From: Mastigamoeba balamuthi
Lineage: Eukaryota; Evosea; Mastigamoebida; Mastigamoebidae
Length of the DNA stretch: 60,961 nt
Assembly (NCBI GenBank): GCA_902651635.1
Contig: CACRSC010000112.1
Location: 1-60,961, forward strand
Direction: 5' to 3'
Shown here: in pieces, positions 34,230 through 44,699 of the stretch
Layout: each line of letters begins with the position of its first letter
How positions within the stretch are numbered: position 1 is the first letter of the stretch
Notes under the pieces: model-generated
What the model was told of the DNA's origin: nothing
What the model saw: the letters and a program-made list of their open reading frames with translations, nothing else
Database searches by the model: none
Program-made: the position numbers and the translations under genes

Positions 34230-34480
34230 GCGTCGCGGTGGTGCTGGGACAAGAGGCAGAGGCGCAGCTGTGCAGCACTGTGCGCGTTGCGCGGGAGCTC
34301 CTGCGAGGATACAGGAGGTGCACTACGACGCATGAGACAACGCCGTGAGAAAGAGACTGGAAAAGGAAGAGGAAGCGTCTGCGCCGTACTTCGTTCTGTA
34401 CCTTTTGTGCACCTCGCTTCTCCATCTCCGCAGTACCAGGCGCCAAGAACCCCTCGCAGGAGAGGCAGAAGCAGCCGTCG
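34164..34480 (-). repeat. inverted-repeat arm B: two-way promoter module plus first exon
   Basis: Inverted partner of 27840-28139. In arm A the working gene is the ATGGAGGT side (copy 3) and the ATGCAGG side is a relic; in arm B the roles are swapped: copy 4 starts with ATGCAGG and the ATGGAGGT exon is the orphan. The shared centre, with the CTTCC/CTTTTCC block and GGTACAGAACGAAGTACG, probably fires in both directions (inference). Confidence 0.75.
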
Positions 34481-37400
34481 ATGCAGGGCGCCAACGACAA
34501 CGGTCTGCCAGCGCTCGTGCGGTTCAAGCAGCTCTACAAATGGAGGCTCGAACCCACGTGGTACGTTGTGCTGTGCGATGTGAGGGCGCCCCCTTGACCC
34601 CACACACAGCAAGGGGCCCCTGCACAGCCGCCCTCTGCGGTTGTGGTCAACCAACGGAGGGCACCCTACCGCGCAGGGCTCATACGACGCTGGTGCCGGG
34701 CGCCCTCTTCGAGCTCACAGTGAGCCAGACCGAGGGACCTGGCAGGGCACGCTCGGGGATGAAGATGTTCCAGGGCGCCCTGGTGACTGCGTTTGAGGAC
34801 TTCCAGCCCCGCATCTCGGTGCCCCCGGGCAGGACGCAGGCCCGCGTCTGGTTCGGGCTGACCGACGGCCAGAACCACCTGTTCGCCGGCGGCTGCCGGT
34901 TCTGCGAAATCAGGGCAAACGGCACCATCAACACGGTCGATCTGCTCGAAGATGCTACCGGCAGTCCGTGGGCCGTCCTGCGGTTCAAAGCCTTCCTGCC
35001 GGATGACGCGCCCATGCGTCAAGCCCACGTGTACTCGCTGCTGGTCGGCGCCTACTGTGCGCCACCGCACACCACAACTGGGCCTCACGGACCCACTCGC
35101 AGCTCTGCGAGTCGAAGGAAGGAGCAGGCAGTATCTCAGGGGGCCGTACAACGACGTCGGTCTCATAAACAACATCATGTCGAGCCGCATACACACGAGG
35201 GTCGGCGACAAGGCGACCCTCGTCGGAGACGACGCGACGCTGCAGAACATCTCCGCGAACCTCGAGCATATGGCAAACGAAGCCCAGAGGGGCGACGTCG
35301 TCTTCTTCTACTTCTCGGGGCTGGGCACCACGAGCAGGGAGCTCTACTCGGACCTCGGCGCCCATGAGCGCCCGGGGGCCTGCCTGGTCCCTTAGTGAGC
35401 TCGACGTCCCACCGGGGAACAACTGCTGACGCCGCGCGCAGTGACGTGTACCCTCAGAACGAAGGGGACGGGTACAGACTACTGTCGACGAGAGATGTGG
35501 CCCGGAAGCTCAACCCAGCGATGCTGAGGGGCGCCACCGTGGTCCTGGTGCTCGACTGCAGCTTCAGCAAAAACCACCACCTGAACCTCCACGACTTTGA
35601 CGCCAATGCCACGGTCAAGTACCTGCAGCTCGAGTGCAGCCTTAACCAACACGAATTCCACGAGAGCGAGGGCGCCATCGACAGCTTCGAGCACGTCGTC
35701 GAGACGATCAACAACGCCAACAGAGGCATCGTCGACCTCGACCGCAGCGCCCGCTCCGTCGGCGCCGGTGACCGGCCTGCAGAGAGCGCCTGCGTGGGGT
35801 CTGTGCTCGACACGCTGCTGGTGGGCGCCCAGCAGAGCGCCGGGGCTGCGGCGGGCGAGTGCGGCAGGTGGGGAGTCATCGCCAGAGGGGCCCAGGGGTT
35901 CGGGGCGGGCATCGTCGAGGCCGCGAGCAAGGCCACGGCCACCCGCGACGTCGGTGCCGGCGAGCGCAAGGCAGCGCTGGACGCGCTGGGGGCTGTGACG
36001 GGCGAGCAGTGGGCAGCGGTGGCCGCAAAGGCCATCGCCCTCGACCCCCGGGGCATGCGAGCCCTCGTCGACAGAGCGACCGGGGGCCTCGGGGCCAGCG
36101 ACTCCCGCAGGCGCCAGCTGCTGCGCCGCGTGTCCGACAGCGCTCTGGTCCGCTCGCTCGCCGATGCACTGCAGTCCGCTCCGACCGCCGGACAACACAG
36201 CGCGGAATGGCAGTCGCTGCTGATGGGCGCAGCTGGCGATCGGGAGAAGCTGCACGAGGCGGTGCAGGAGCTGCCGCTGCAGAGGAAGATGGAGCTGCTC
36301 GAGGAGGCGGGACAGGAGACGGGGGAGGTTGTGGCGAGGCCGTGGGTGCGTGTGCTCAGTGCGATGCTGGCAGAGGCGCCCGACGCCACGCGGGCGGCGG
36401 TGAGCGCAGAGGTGGTGCGCCACGGTCTGGGCGACAGCCGGCTCAGGGGCATGCTGGAGGACATCGCGGTACGTGGGATGGCGGAGGCGGTGTCAGCCAT
36501 CAGCGATGCTGCGGGCACAGCTGGGCTGCGGCTCAGACAAGAGACCATCGAGAGAGTTGAAAAGCTCAAGGCCAAGGCAGAGACCGGGCTGATGGGACAA
36601 CAGGCCCGGAAGAGCGTGCTGGATGTGCTGGCCAGCGTCGCGGACGAGTGCAGGTCGGTGCTGCCAACAGTGGCGGCGAAGCTGGGAATGCAGAGCGGCA
36701 CGCTGGGCGACCTGCTGGCGATCGCGTCTGTGGGACTTGCGGAGGTTCACGACCTCTTGGCCAGGGATGCGCCCGAAGCCATCCACAGCGCCGTTGTCGG
36801 GTTCCTCAGGAACAACTCTGCTCGCGCACCGCCATCGGCACACATCAGCGACCACGAAAAGAGTTCAGCGTCACCGGACACGCAATGGACCAGTGCGCGC
36901 GACATCTGCACCGCTGCACTGGCTGTCGAGTTCATCCGGGATCGGAATGGCATCTGGACCGAGAGCAGCCGGAGAGTGTTTGAGAGCCAAGTGGCGCACA
37001 GTCTGGGCGGCAAGGGCACCAGAGTGGAGAGCGCCGAGGACGCGATGTCGCTGCTGTCACTGTTGCCCGAGGCCGAGCTGTGCACGCTGCTTTTTGGTCC
37101 CTCAACGCAACCTCAGTCTGGGATCAATATCCACGGCCTTCTGGACGCGATGCAATCGACGTGGTTTGATGTGCTGTGGCGCACAACAACGGGCCTGGCA
37201 TGGAGTCCATCGGATCTCTGCTCTCCGCTGTTGGCGAGCTCTGCTGTTGTCACCGTGTGGGCCATGGGCTCAACGACAGAGAAGGAAGCAGAGCGGTTGA
37301 GCATGCTGATGCGAGAGGCTTCACAGAGGACGTGGTGTGATATCACGCGCGGTGTGATCGCGAGGGATGCGCATCTGAAGCAGAGGCTGGACGCACAGCA

Positions 37401-40343
37401 ATACAAGAGGATCGAGGAACGATCAGCGAGCAGCAAGACGGACTTGGAGTGGCTGCGAGTTCTCGAGGCCATTGTGCGGGACGACGCCGTCGCGCTGCAG
37501 GCAGTGGGGGATGTGCTTGGTCGCGTTGTGGGACGGCATGTGGAGACAGAGGAGATCAGGGACAGCGAGAACGAGGGGCTGGCACAGCTGGTGCGCGACG
37601 TCAGCGACACTGGGCGTTCGAGGGTCGTCGCGGAGCTGTCTCAGAGGTCCCCATCACTAGTAGCGCGTGTGCTTATGGACGCGTCAGCTGCAGGGACAGG
37701 GGTCGAGGACAGGGCCACCAACGAGGATGCGCTGCTGGTTCTGGACGCAATTGACAGTCGTGGTCTGCTGGAATTGGTGGCGGATGGTGTCGAGACACTG
37801 CCACACGTACTGGTGCCCCTGCTGAGTGCGGTCACGGGCAGAGAGATCACCGCGGAGGCTGCGCTCGACTGGTCCCGCAGAGCGGCCACTGGACGAAAAG
37901 CCACAAGGGCGTGGCCGGAGGAGTCGGCGACGTACCTGCACACTAATGGTGTGATGATCCTGTTATCATCGTCAGAGTGGTGGATGCAATCAATTGAGAC
38001 GTACATGGAGGAGTGGGTCGGAGATCAGCCTGGGACCGCGCTGGCTCACAGCAACACATTCGGCTTCTTTACAAAAGCTCTGCTGGATGCCGTGTTATCA
38101 ATACCGCCTTCCGTCGACATGAAGTACCGGGACCTGGCACACTTTTCAAAGGCGTACATCGAAAAGCGATGCAAAGATGATTTCCCGGGTTGGTTCATGC
38201 AGACGCCGGTCCTCAAGCCCTCTTGGTTGACAGACGAGAAAGTGATGGCTCCGACGTTCCACGCACCGCGGGAGATCCCCAGAGACGCCAGGGGCCGTCG
38301 CGATGAGCGAGGCTTCGATGCTCGAGTCACGGCCACTGGCTGGCAGGAGATGTTGCTGGGCGTGTGGGACTCTCCCGTGTCCTTCCGCTCGGTCCTGCAC
38401 GACTCGCCGCTGACCGGACAGATGCGCGACCCACAGATCGAGGTCGTACAGCGCTCCAGTGCGAGGTCCCAGCCGAGCAGCACATCGATGATTCCCACCG
38501 ACGGCAACCTCTGCGGCCTCGACAGCGTCCACGCCTTCGCCACTGTCCGCGCTGTCCTCGACGCGGCCGAGCGCGTCCTGCGCCGCATAGTGGGTGCCGG
38601 GTGCAAGGAAGACCTGTGGCAGGAGCTGCCAGAGCCCCTGGACGACGGGCTCTGGGGAGGGGACGGAGGGGCGGACAGGGGGCTGCGGTGGCAGGTGGGG
38701 AAGACACTGCGCGTGGACACGCGGGCTGCGGGGGTGCTGGAGCCCCTGTACAGCCGCAGCGCCGGGGGGCTGCTCTTCCCCGCCCGTGGAACCGAGGGCG
38801 GAGTGGGCGCCGCTCCGGCGAGCAGGGGCGTGGAGGTGGTGGCGCACACGGCGGGCTACGCGCTGCTGGACGCGCTGCGGCCCGGGTGGGCCGAGGGTGT
38901 GCGGGAGCGGCCCGAGGGCGGGGTGCTGCACGAGGCGTTGGCGGACCTGGTGGCGCTGCTGGTGCCCCTGGGGTCGCCGGCCGTGGGCGGGGCCGTGGCG
39001 GCGCAGACGCGGTGCGACGTGCGGGCGGCAGGCGTGGCGAAGCGCATGGCGAGGGCGTTGGCCGACGCGGTCGGGGGCAGCGCTGTGCGGAGCGCGAGCA
39101 GCACGCTGACCGCCCGTGATGTGTGGGACGTGGTAACGGGGCAGATGAAGAAGACGGGGTCTGGGAGGCTGTGGAGCAGCCGGGAGCTGTCGGGAATGAT
39201 CACGAGCGCGGTGTACGGGGCCGTGGCCAGCGAGCTGCTCAGACGCTGCCACGGCAGCGAGACTGCGGGGCGTGGTCGCAAGGAGAGCGCCAAGTTTGGA
39301 GGAGCAGCAGAGGACCCTGCCGAGGTGCTGAGCCAGCTGGCCAAGCAGGCCCTGCGTGTTCTGATCGAGGCCTGCCTCGAGCAAAGAAAGGACAAGGCTG
39401 CCCCAACACTCGTGGAGTTCTGCGAGTCCCTTGTGGTTCGTTGGCCATCCGTCGCAGCTCTGCTCTCACGATACAAAACGTGTTGCAGGCCACTCGCACG
39501 GGTTCGCCATTGCGGCAGGGGGGAATTTCTGATGGAGAATCGGCCACCAGGTCAAAGGCCCCCAAGAGCGGCAGCAGTTCCGGCACCGAGGGTGGTGACA
39601 TTGGCGAGGGTGCTGCGTTCATCGCAGCTCTCAGGCACGAGCTGGAAGAGCGCTCTCTGCTGCGCTCTGCGTGGGCGTGTGTCGGATGTGCGCAGAAGGG
39701 GATGCAGAGCCACGAGGGAGATGATCTTTCTCTGCTCCCCGGGAGCGTGGAGCACACGACGGCAACTGTGCGCGGGTTCCTGCAACTCGGTGTCGACAGT
39801 GCACTGCAGCGGCGCGCTGCACCGGGTGCCCTCGCCACAGCGTCGAATGCAATGCAGCTGCAGCGGTCGACCACCAACAAGCTACAGCTCTCTGCTCTCA
39901 AGGAGCAGCCCACGCTCACGAGAGCGGCCAGGGTGGACGCGACTGGGCCAGCAGTGCGCATGTGCGAGTGCATCGCCCGTGTCGGTTCCGAGGCGGCGAC
40001 TGCAGTCGAGTGCCCCGCCAGCAGAGAGCTGTGGGCGATGCTCTGCTCCGGCGCACTGAAGGCGGTGGCGGTGGCCCGCGGAGACAATGTGGCGGCGTGG
40101 GAGAGGCTGGGGGGGACGTGGGGAGCGATGGAGAGGAGGGCAGCGGGGCAGAGGGACTTTGTGGACAAGCGGATGTGGAGGGCGATAGTGGTGGAGGCGG
40201 CAGAGGAACAGACGGCCGAGGGGTGCAAGGCGAGCGTGGAGAAGATGGTGTTGTCGCTGGAGTACGTCACAGGGTGCTGCAAGGAGAGCGCCAGCCTGAG
40301 GCTGTGGAGGAAGATCCTCGTCGCGTACCGCACCGCTGTGTGA
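34481..40343 (+). CDS. pseudo-metacaspase/pseudo-gluzincin protein, copy 4 (most complete)
   Basis: Exons are 34481-34560, 34677-35056, 35103-35394, 35442-39435 and 39489-40343, giving 1,866 aa; introns are 116, 46, 47 and 53 bp. Residues 1-27 hold the N-terminal motif (FKQLYKWRLEPTW); 27-153 are a beta-rich unrecognised module ending VYSLLVGAY. Residues about 145-300 are metacaspase-like: GPYNDVGLIN, GDVVFFYFSGLGTT with Leu at 227 in the His position, CLVP, VVLVLDCSFSK with Ser at 291 in the Cys position. Residues 300-1250 are helical without a recognised family. Residues about 1270-1430 resemble a gluzincin metallopeptidase: NLCGLDSVHAFATVRAVLDAAE, AHTAGYALLDALRP (1385 on) and LHEALADLVALL (Glu 1415). 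Exon 5 has CVGCAQKGMQ and MCECIARVGSEA. No signal peptide. Confidence 0.82.
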
Positions 40344-41197
40344 GAAAACTCACGATTAAACACGCTCTCTGCTCCCCATTTGCCCCAAAGAGGACCCACC
40401 TCACCATTCTCCGAAGCGCGTGCTCGGATCAATGTCCCAACACGGTGCTGCCGCAGATTCTGCCGCGGATGGCAAGCACTGTGTTGCTTCGTAGTTCGCA
40501 GACTTTGTAGTTCACGGACCGAGATTCCCGTGTCTGCCACCAGAAAGTATGCCGTTGTCGCGGGCCCCAGAACACTTGCGAACTTGGCGCGCCGACGTAC
40601 TGCTTTCCTGTGATCGCGCGGCCTTGAGCGGCGCTCTTGCCACAACTGTACTTCGTCTAAGGTTTTCCGCGGCATGTTCTGTTTGATTGTCAACGATGCG
40701 TGATTCTTGTGCGAGGTTCCGCGCGCAAGTCTCCACGAACTTCGCCATCGCAGATATTAGGGGTGGCTTCCTCATGGAGGTGCGGCGAGGCCTGAAGAGC
40801 AGTGTCACTGACCAAAACAAACAAGAAGCGCTTGTTGGCCCATTATCACATTACCGTGTAGCACAGCTGCGGGCTCTGCAGTTCTCTCATCGGGTGCTCA
40901 ATTTCCGCTGCCTCTGTCTCGCAGAGGGGTCGAGGCCACAGCCCGCCTCGAGGGGCGAGAGAGAACAAGAAAGGGAGGGACTCATTGTGTGCACTGTCTC
41001 CTCTTGGGTCCTTGCCCATTGGTTCAAGGACGTCTTAATCTTCCTGAGGGATGGCTTGGCAGCTTTTGTTCGGTTTCGGAACATACCGTTAGCTTTGCAG
41101 TGTAATTGAGGACAGTCTCTGTGTTCCCAATCAACACTCTGGTTATCATTGTGAGGTTTCAGGCTGCCAGAGAGCGTGTGGGCCGAGGGAGCATCAC
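40344..41197. other. intergenic region after the array
   Basis: 854 bp between the 3' ends of copy 4 (+) and the MACPF gene (-). A 140-codon open frame on + from 40687 has no recognisable domain and unremarkable composition, so I do not call it. A GTAGTTC word is repeated at 40492 and 40508. Nothing else recognised. Confidence 0.45.
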
Positions 41198-43458
41198 TCA
41201 GAACACAGTGAGGCAGGAAGCTGCCACAAGAGACAGGCCAGCAGCCTTCAGGGCAGCTGCGTGTGACTGGGCCTCGTTCTCGTTCTGGGACAACGAGGGC
41301 AGTGCCTTGGGCGCTGTCTCGGCGTACGACCTCGCTGCAGCGACCACCTCGGGCGTCTTGGCCTTGGGAGCGGCCACGCACTTCCTCCTGATGCAGAAGA
41401 AGACCCCTTCGGGGCTGTCATACCCTCTCTTCGCCCGCACAACGTTGGTCGCGATCGCGTCCTGCAGAGGGCACCGGGAGCTGCCTGTGAGCCCCTAGTC
41501 CCTGGGCAGCAGGGAGAGCGGGGATAGCTAGTGGTCGCACGTCGTTGTCGAGGGCGGTCCAGAGGCTGCCGTCTATGTGAGCGCCGGACCCCTCGTCCGA
41601 GTAGACGCGCTTGTCGGGGTGGCAGGGCACCGTGCAGCGCGAGTGCACGCAGGTCGCGGACGACACTGGCGGCATGTCGTGGCTGCCGGTGACCACAGAC
41701 CCCACAGCGTTGTAGCCGTCGGGGCACTGGGGGTTCCAGAACGCGCCGTCCATACGCCCACCGGATCCTGCGTCGTTCCACTCCTGCGCCGAGTGTCGGA
41801 GAGGCTCGCCAGCAGGGGCATACGCACTTGTGTGAAGCTCGTGGGAGAGGCGAGCAGGGGGTGGTCGGCGCCAGTGGGGTCCGCCTGCGACACAGTGGCG
41901 AACTCGGGCGAGGGCTGCAGCTGCTGGACAAATGCCTGGAACGGCGGGCCCAGCTTCTGTGAGCCGCCACTGGTCGAGTCCCCGAGCTTCCTGCCGGTGG
42001 GCGACGTGGGCGAGCAGGCTACGCTCGGTGGTCAGTGCTAAAGTACGGTCTTCGGTCGGGGGAGGGGCAGTGTGGCACCCTGAAGATCCATTTTGGCACC
42101 GCTTCCACGGTCGTTGTAGGTGTTCTGGTAGGAGTAGGTCGTAATGAGCTCCAGAGTGTAGTCGGCGAGTATCGAGTTGACGATGTACTCAGCGACCATG
42201 TCCTGGAACACCGCGCGCCTCGCCGGGTCGCCGATGAGGAACGCGTAAGTGTCGACCGACACCTCGATGGGCACAGGAGCGTCGGCGACCGTCGCTGCGA
42301 TGCGCAAGTGAGAGCGAGCCACCACCCGGAGGCCAAGATGGTGCGCGGACCCTGCCAGACGGCGAGATCGGGGCTCTCGCCCGTCGCTGTGTTGCCGCCA
42401 AAGACGAAGATGTTCTTGTCGAGGTTGTAGGTCTGGACTGCCTTGTAGTCCTTGGAGGACACGTCGACGTTGACCTTGCACGAGCCCATCATGGCCATCG
42501 AGACGCCGCTCGACACGTCGACGCTGCTCTCGACGCTCTTCTTGTAGTCCGACGACGTGATGAAGTACGTGAAGACCAGCCTGCCCCCGACGGTCATCTC
42601 GCGGATGTAGTGCGTCCCCCACTGCGCAAAGAACTTGCTGCAGAAAGAGGTGTTTTGAGGTGTGTGGTTCATTGAGCCCGCGCGGTGGGTCTCACAAGTA
42701 GGCGGCCTTGTAGTTGGTCTCGTTGCTCATGGGCAGCGCGTTGGCCTCGGCCAGGAACTGGCTCGAGAGACGCCCGCGCCTGAACTCGATGTGGCGCACC
42801 GAGACGTCCGCGGTGGCAAAGTAGGCCTTGGAGTACGTGGACGAGAACTTGGTCACGCTGTTCTTGACTGATACCGACGCCTCTCCGTTGAGTGGCTGCG
42901 TGGGTTTGAGGGTCGCAGAAGAGGGTGAGGAGATGTGAGACACGGAAGCTGTCCCTGAGCTGTGAGGAGAAAGCGGTACCGTGGAGGGGATCTTGCCCGA
43001 CACGGAGACGCCCACAGTGATGCTCTGCGTGAGCTCGCTCGTGGTGGTCTTCTCCTTGGCGCTGATGGTGGTCACAGAGGCGGGGACCTCGACAACCGTG
43101 ATGTCGTCCTCCGTGTCAAAGGTGTAGACCTTGGGCTGTTGGAGACATGTCGACTGCGGTGTCAGCGGCTGGCTGTGGTGGCGGTGGGGGAAGGGGACAT
43201 GGATCCTCGCCTTGCTGAAGGTGGTGACCACCTCGTTGATTGTGGAGGGGTGCACAACGCCATGGACAATGTCCCAGCCGCGCCCCAGGTAGTCGTCACC
43301 CTAGAGGTGGCCAGCCAGACACGCGGTTAGTTAGCTCTGCGAGCCGTGCGCGAAGGGGTGAAGGCGGGGCGTTTGGTGCTCACAGGGACCACTTGGTGAG
43401 TGGCAGGGGCACCAGCAGCGAGGGCCAACAACAACAGGGGAGGTAGCAGACAGAGCAT
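41198..43458 (-). CDS. secreted MACPF (perforin-like) protein with Vps62-like repeats, eight exons
   Basis: Member of the membrane-attack-complex/perforin pore-forming superfamily; target unknown. Exons on the minus strand are 43458-43384, 43300-43199, 43135-42696, 42637-42351, 42294-42047, 41956-41828, 41783-41541 and 41461-41198, about 595 aa. Exon 1 encodes a signal peptide (MLCLLPPLLLLALAA). Exon 2 opens YLGRGWDIVHG, the usual MACPF entry. Exon 4 holds the signature FAQWGTHYIREMTVGGRL; exon 5 carries PVPIEV after the splice. The C-terminal part has Vps62-type units (GSGGRMDGAFWNP, CPDGYNAVGSVV, DEGSGAHIDGSLW, GYDSPEGVFFC). An in-frame stretch in exon 3 (about 42900-42980) could be another intron. 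The 42047/41956 and 41541/41461 joins were chosen by phase and are less sure. Annotated descriptively only. Confidence 0.78.
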
Positions 43459-43951
43459 TGGTTGTGTCGCCCACTAAGTAAACTATAAAGTGAGACCAAG
43501 TGGACACCCGGCTTATGTGCTCAGCTGCTCTCGGCCGACAGCGAAAACGGTGACGCAGCATTCTGGACATGCCGGCACCGGTGTCACGACATACCGATGA
43601 CGTCTGTTGGGCGTTCCAAGAAAAAAGTACCGTGCTTTGGCACTAAAGACCGGTCATCATTGCTCCAGCTATTGCCAGGGCGCGGCTTCTCTACCAAGCG
43701 CCTTGGGCACAACCCAGCAACACTGGTGGCCGGCCAACAGACCCAGCTGCGGCTGGCTGCTGGGTGGCAGCCGACCTGTGCCAGGCAGCCAAGCAGCAGA
43801 CAGCAGGCAACCGAGCAGAAGACAACGTGAGAGCGTGGGCCACCGGCAGCAGAGCTTCTTATCAGCAGGATGCGTTGTTACTCACTCGTGCCGTGTGGGA
43901 GGGGGGCCCTCCAGGGGGGGTGAGGGGGTTGAGTGTGCGCAGAGGCTCGGC
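43459..43951. other. intergenic region between MACPF start and p23 stop
   Basis: 493 bp; must hold the MACPF promoter and the p23 3' UTR, both minus-strand genes. It has a run of CAGC/GGC-rich repeats (43735-43815: several CCAGC, GCAGCC, CAGCAGAC words). No gene recognised. Confidence 0.45.
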
Positions 43952-44699
43952 TCAGTGCGCGGCCTCGGCGCTGGCCTTCTTCTTGGCCTCCTCGTCCTCC
44001 TCCTCCTTCTTCTGCTCCCCCTCGGCGGGCGCTGCGGCGGCCGCGGCGGCTGCGGCGGCAGGGGCGTCGGCCTCGAGGTCGGGCATCTCGTCGTCGTCGC
44101 TGTCCTCCTCGTCGGCCCCCTCAAAGTCAAAGTTGCCGGGCGCGCCGCCCATGCCGCCCAGGTCAGCTGCGCAAAAACAAACGTGACGTCAGACGAGAAA
44201 AGCGTGACACGCAACGACACGACGCGGCACGCACCGAAGTCGGCGCCGGCGGGCTTCTCGTCCTCGTCGTCCTCGTCGACCCACCGCGACCAGTCGATCT
44301 GGAGCCAGGCGGGCTTGCCGGCCTTGTTCAGCCTGTTCCAGAACCCGTCCTCCTTCTTGTGCAGCTCGAAGAACACGCCCCTCGGCTTGGCCGCTCACCT
44401 GCTCTTCTGCGCTCGCCCCGCGCCGCGCCCGCGCGCGCGCAAAGCCGTCAGCCCAGCGCCAGAATATCTAGATATTGGGGGGTTTCTGAGGCCGGCGAGG
44501 GGGGGCGTGCCTCGGGGTCGATCTCCTTGCTGAGCTCGAGGTTGAGGCTGTAGTCGTTGTAGTCGAAGGTGAGGCGCTGGGGCTCGAGGGCGACGGCGGG
44601 GGCGGCGACGTCCTGCACGTCCACCGTCAGGAGGATCGAGCTCTTGCGCTCGGCCCACCTGACCGTCGGGTTCCTCTTGGCGGCGGCTGCGCTGGACAT
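43952..44699 (-). CDS. PTGES3/SBA1: Hsp90 co-chaperone p23/Sba1, three exons
   Basis: p23 binds the closed ATP state of Hsp90 and slows ATP turnover (family knowledge). Exons on the minus strand are 44699-44511, 44385-44235 and 44166-43952, giving 184 aa. The CS domain runs from VRWAERKSSILLTVDV through FDYNDYSLNLELSKEID to KEDGFWNRLNKAGKPAWLQIDWSRWVDEDDEDE (read in parts), with the WVDEDD hallmark; a Gly-rich linker (DLGGMGGAPGNFDF) and a very acidic tail follow, as in other p23 proteins. Intron 1 has a GC donor (GAG|gcacgc) and an aag acceptor; no GT donor exists in the region that keeps the frame. Intron 2 donor gtgcgt. The 5' part of this gene occurs again at 45660-45716. Confidence 0.9.

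Noticed and set aside
16181-40343. Array as a transposable element because of its inverted repeats
   Set aside because: No transposase, integrase or reverse transcriptase, no target-site duplications seen, and the repeats contain promoter and exon sequence of the genes themselves.
16181-40343. Array proteins as active metacaspases
   Set aside because: The conserved SGHG His and D-x-C Cys are absent in all four copies; the one Cys in DCS is the residue before the catalytic position.
40687-41109. 140-codon open frame on + after the array
   Set aside because: No recognisable domain or splice structure; overlaps the likely 3' UTR region of the MACPF gene on the other strand.
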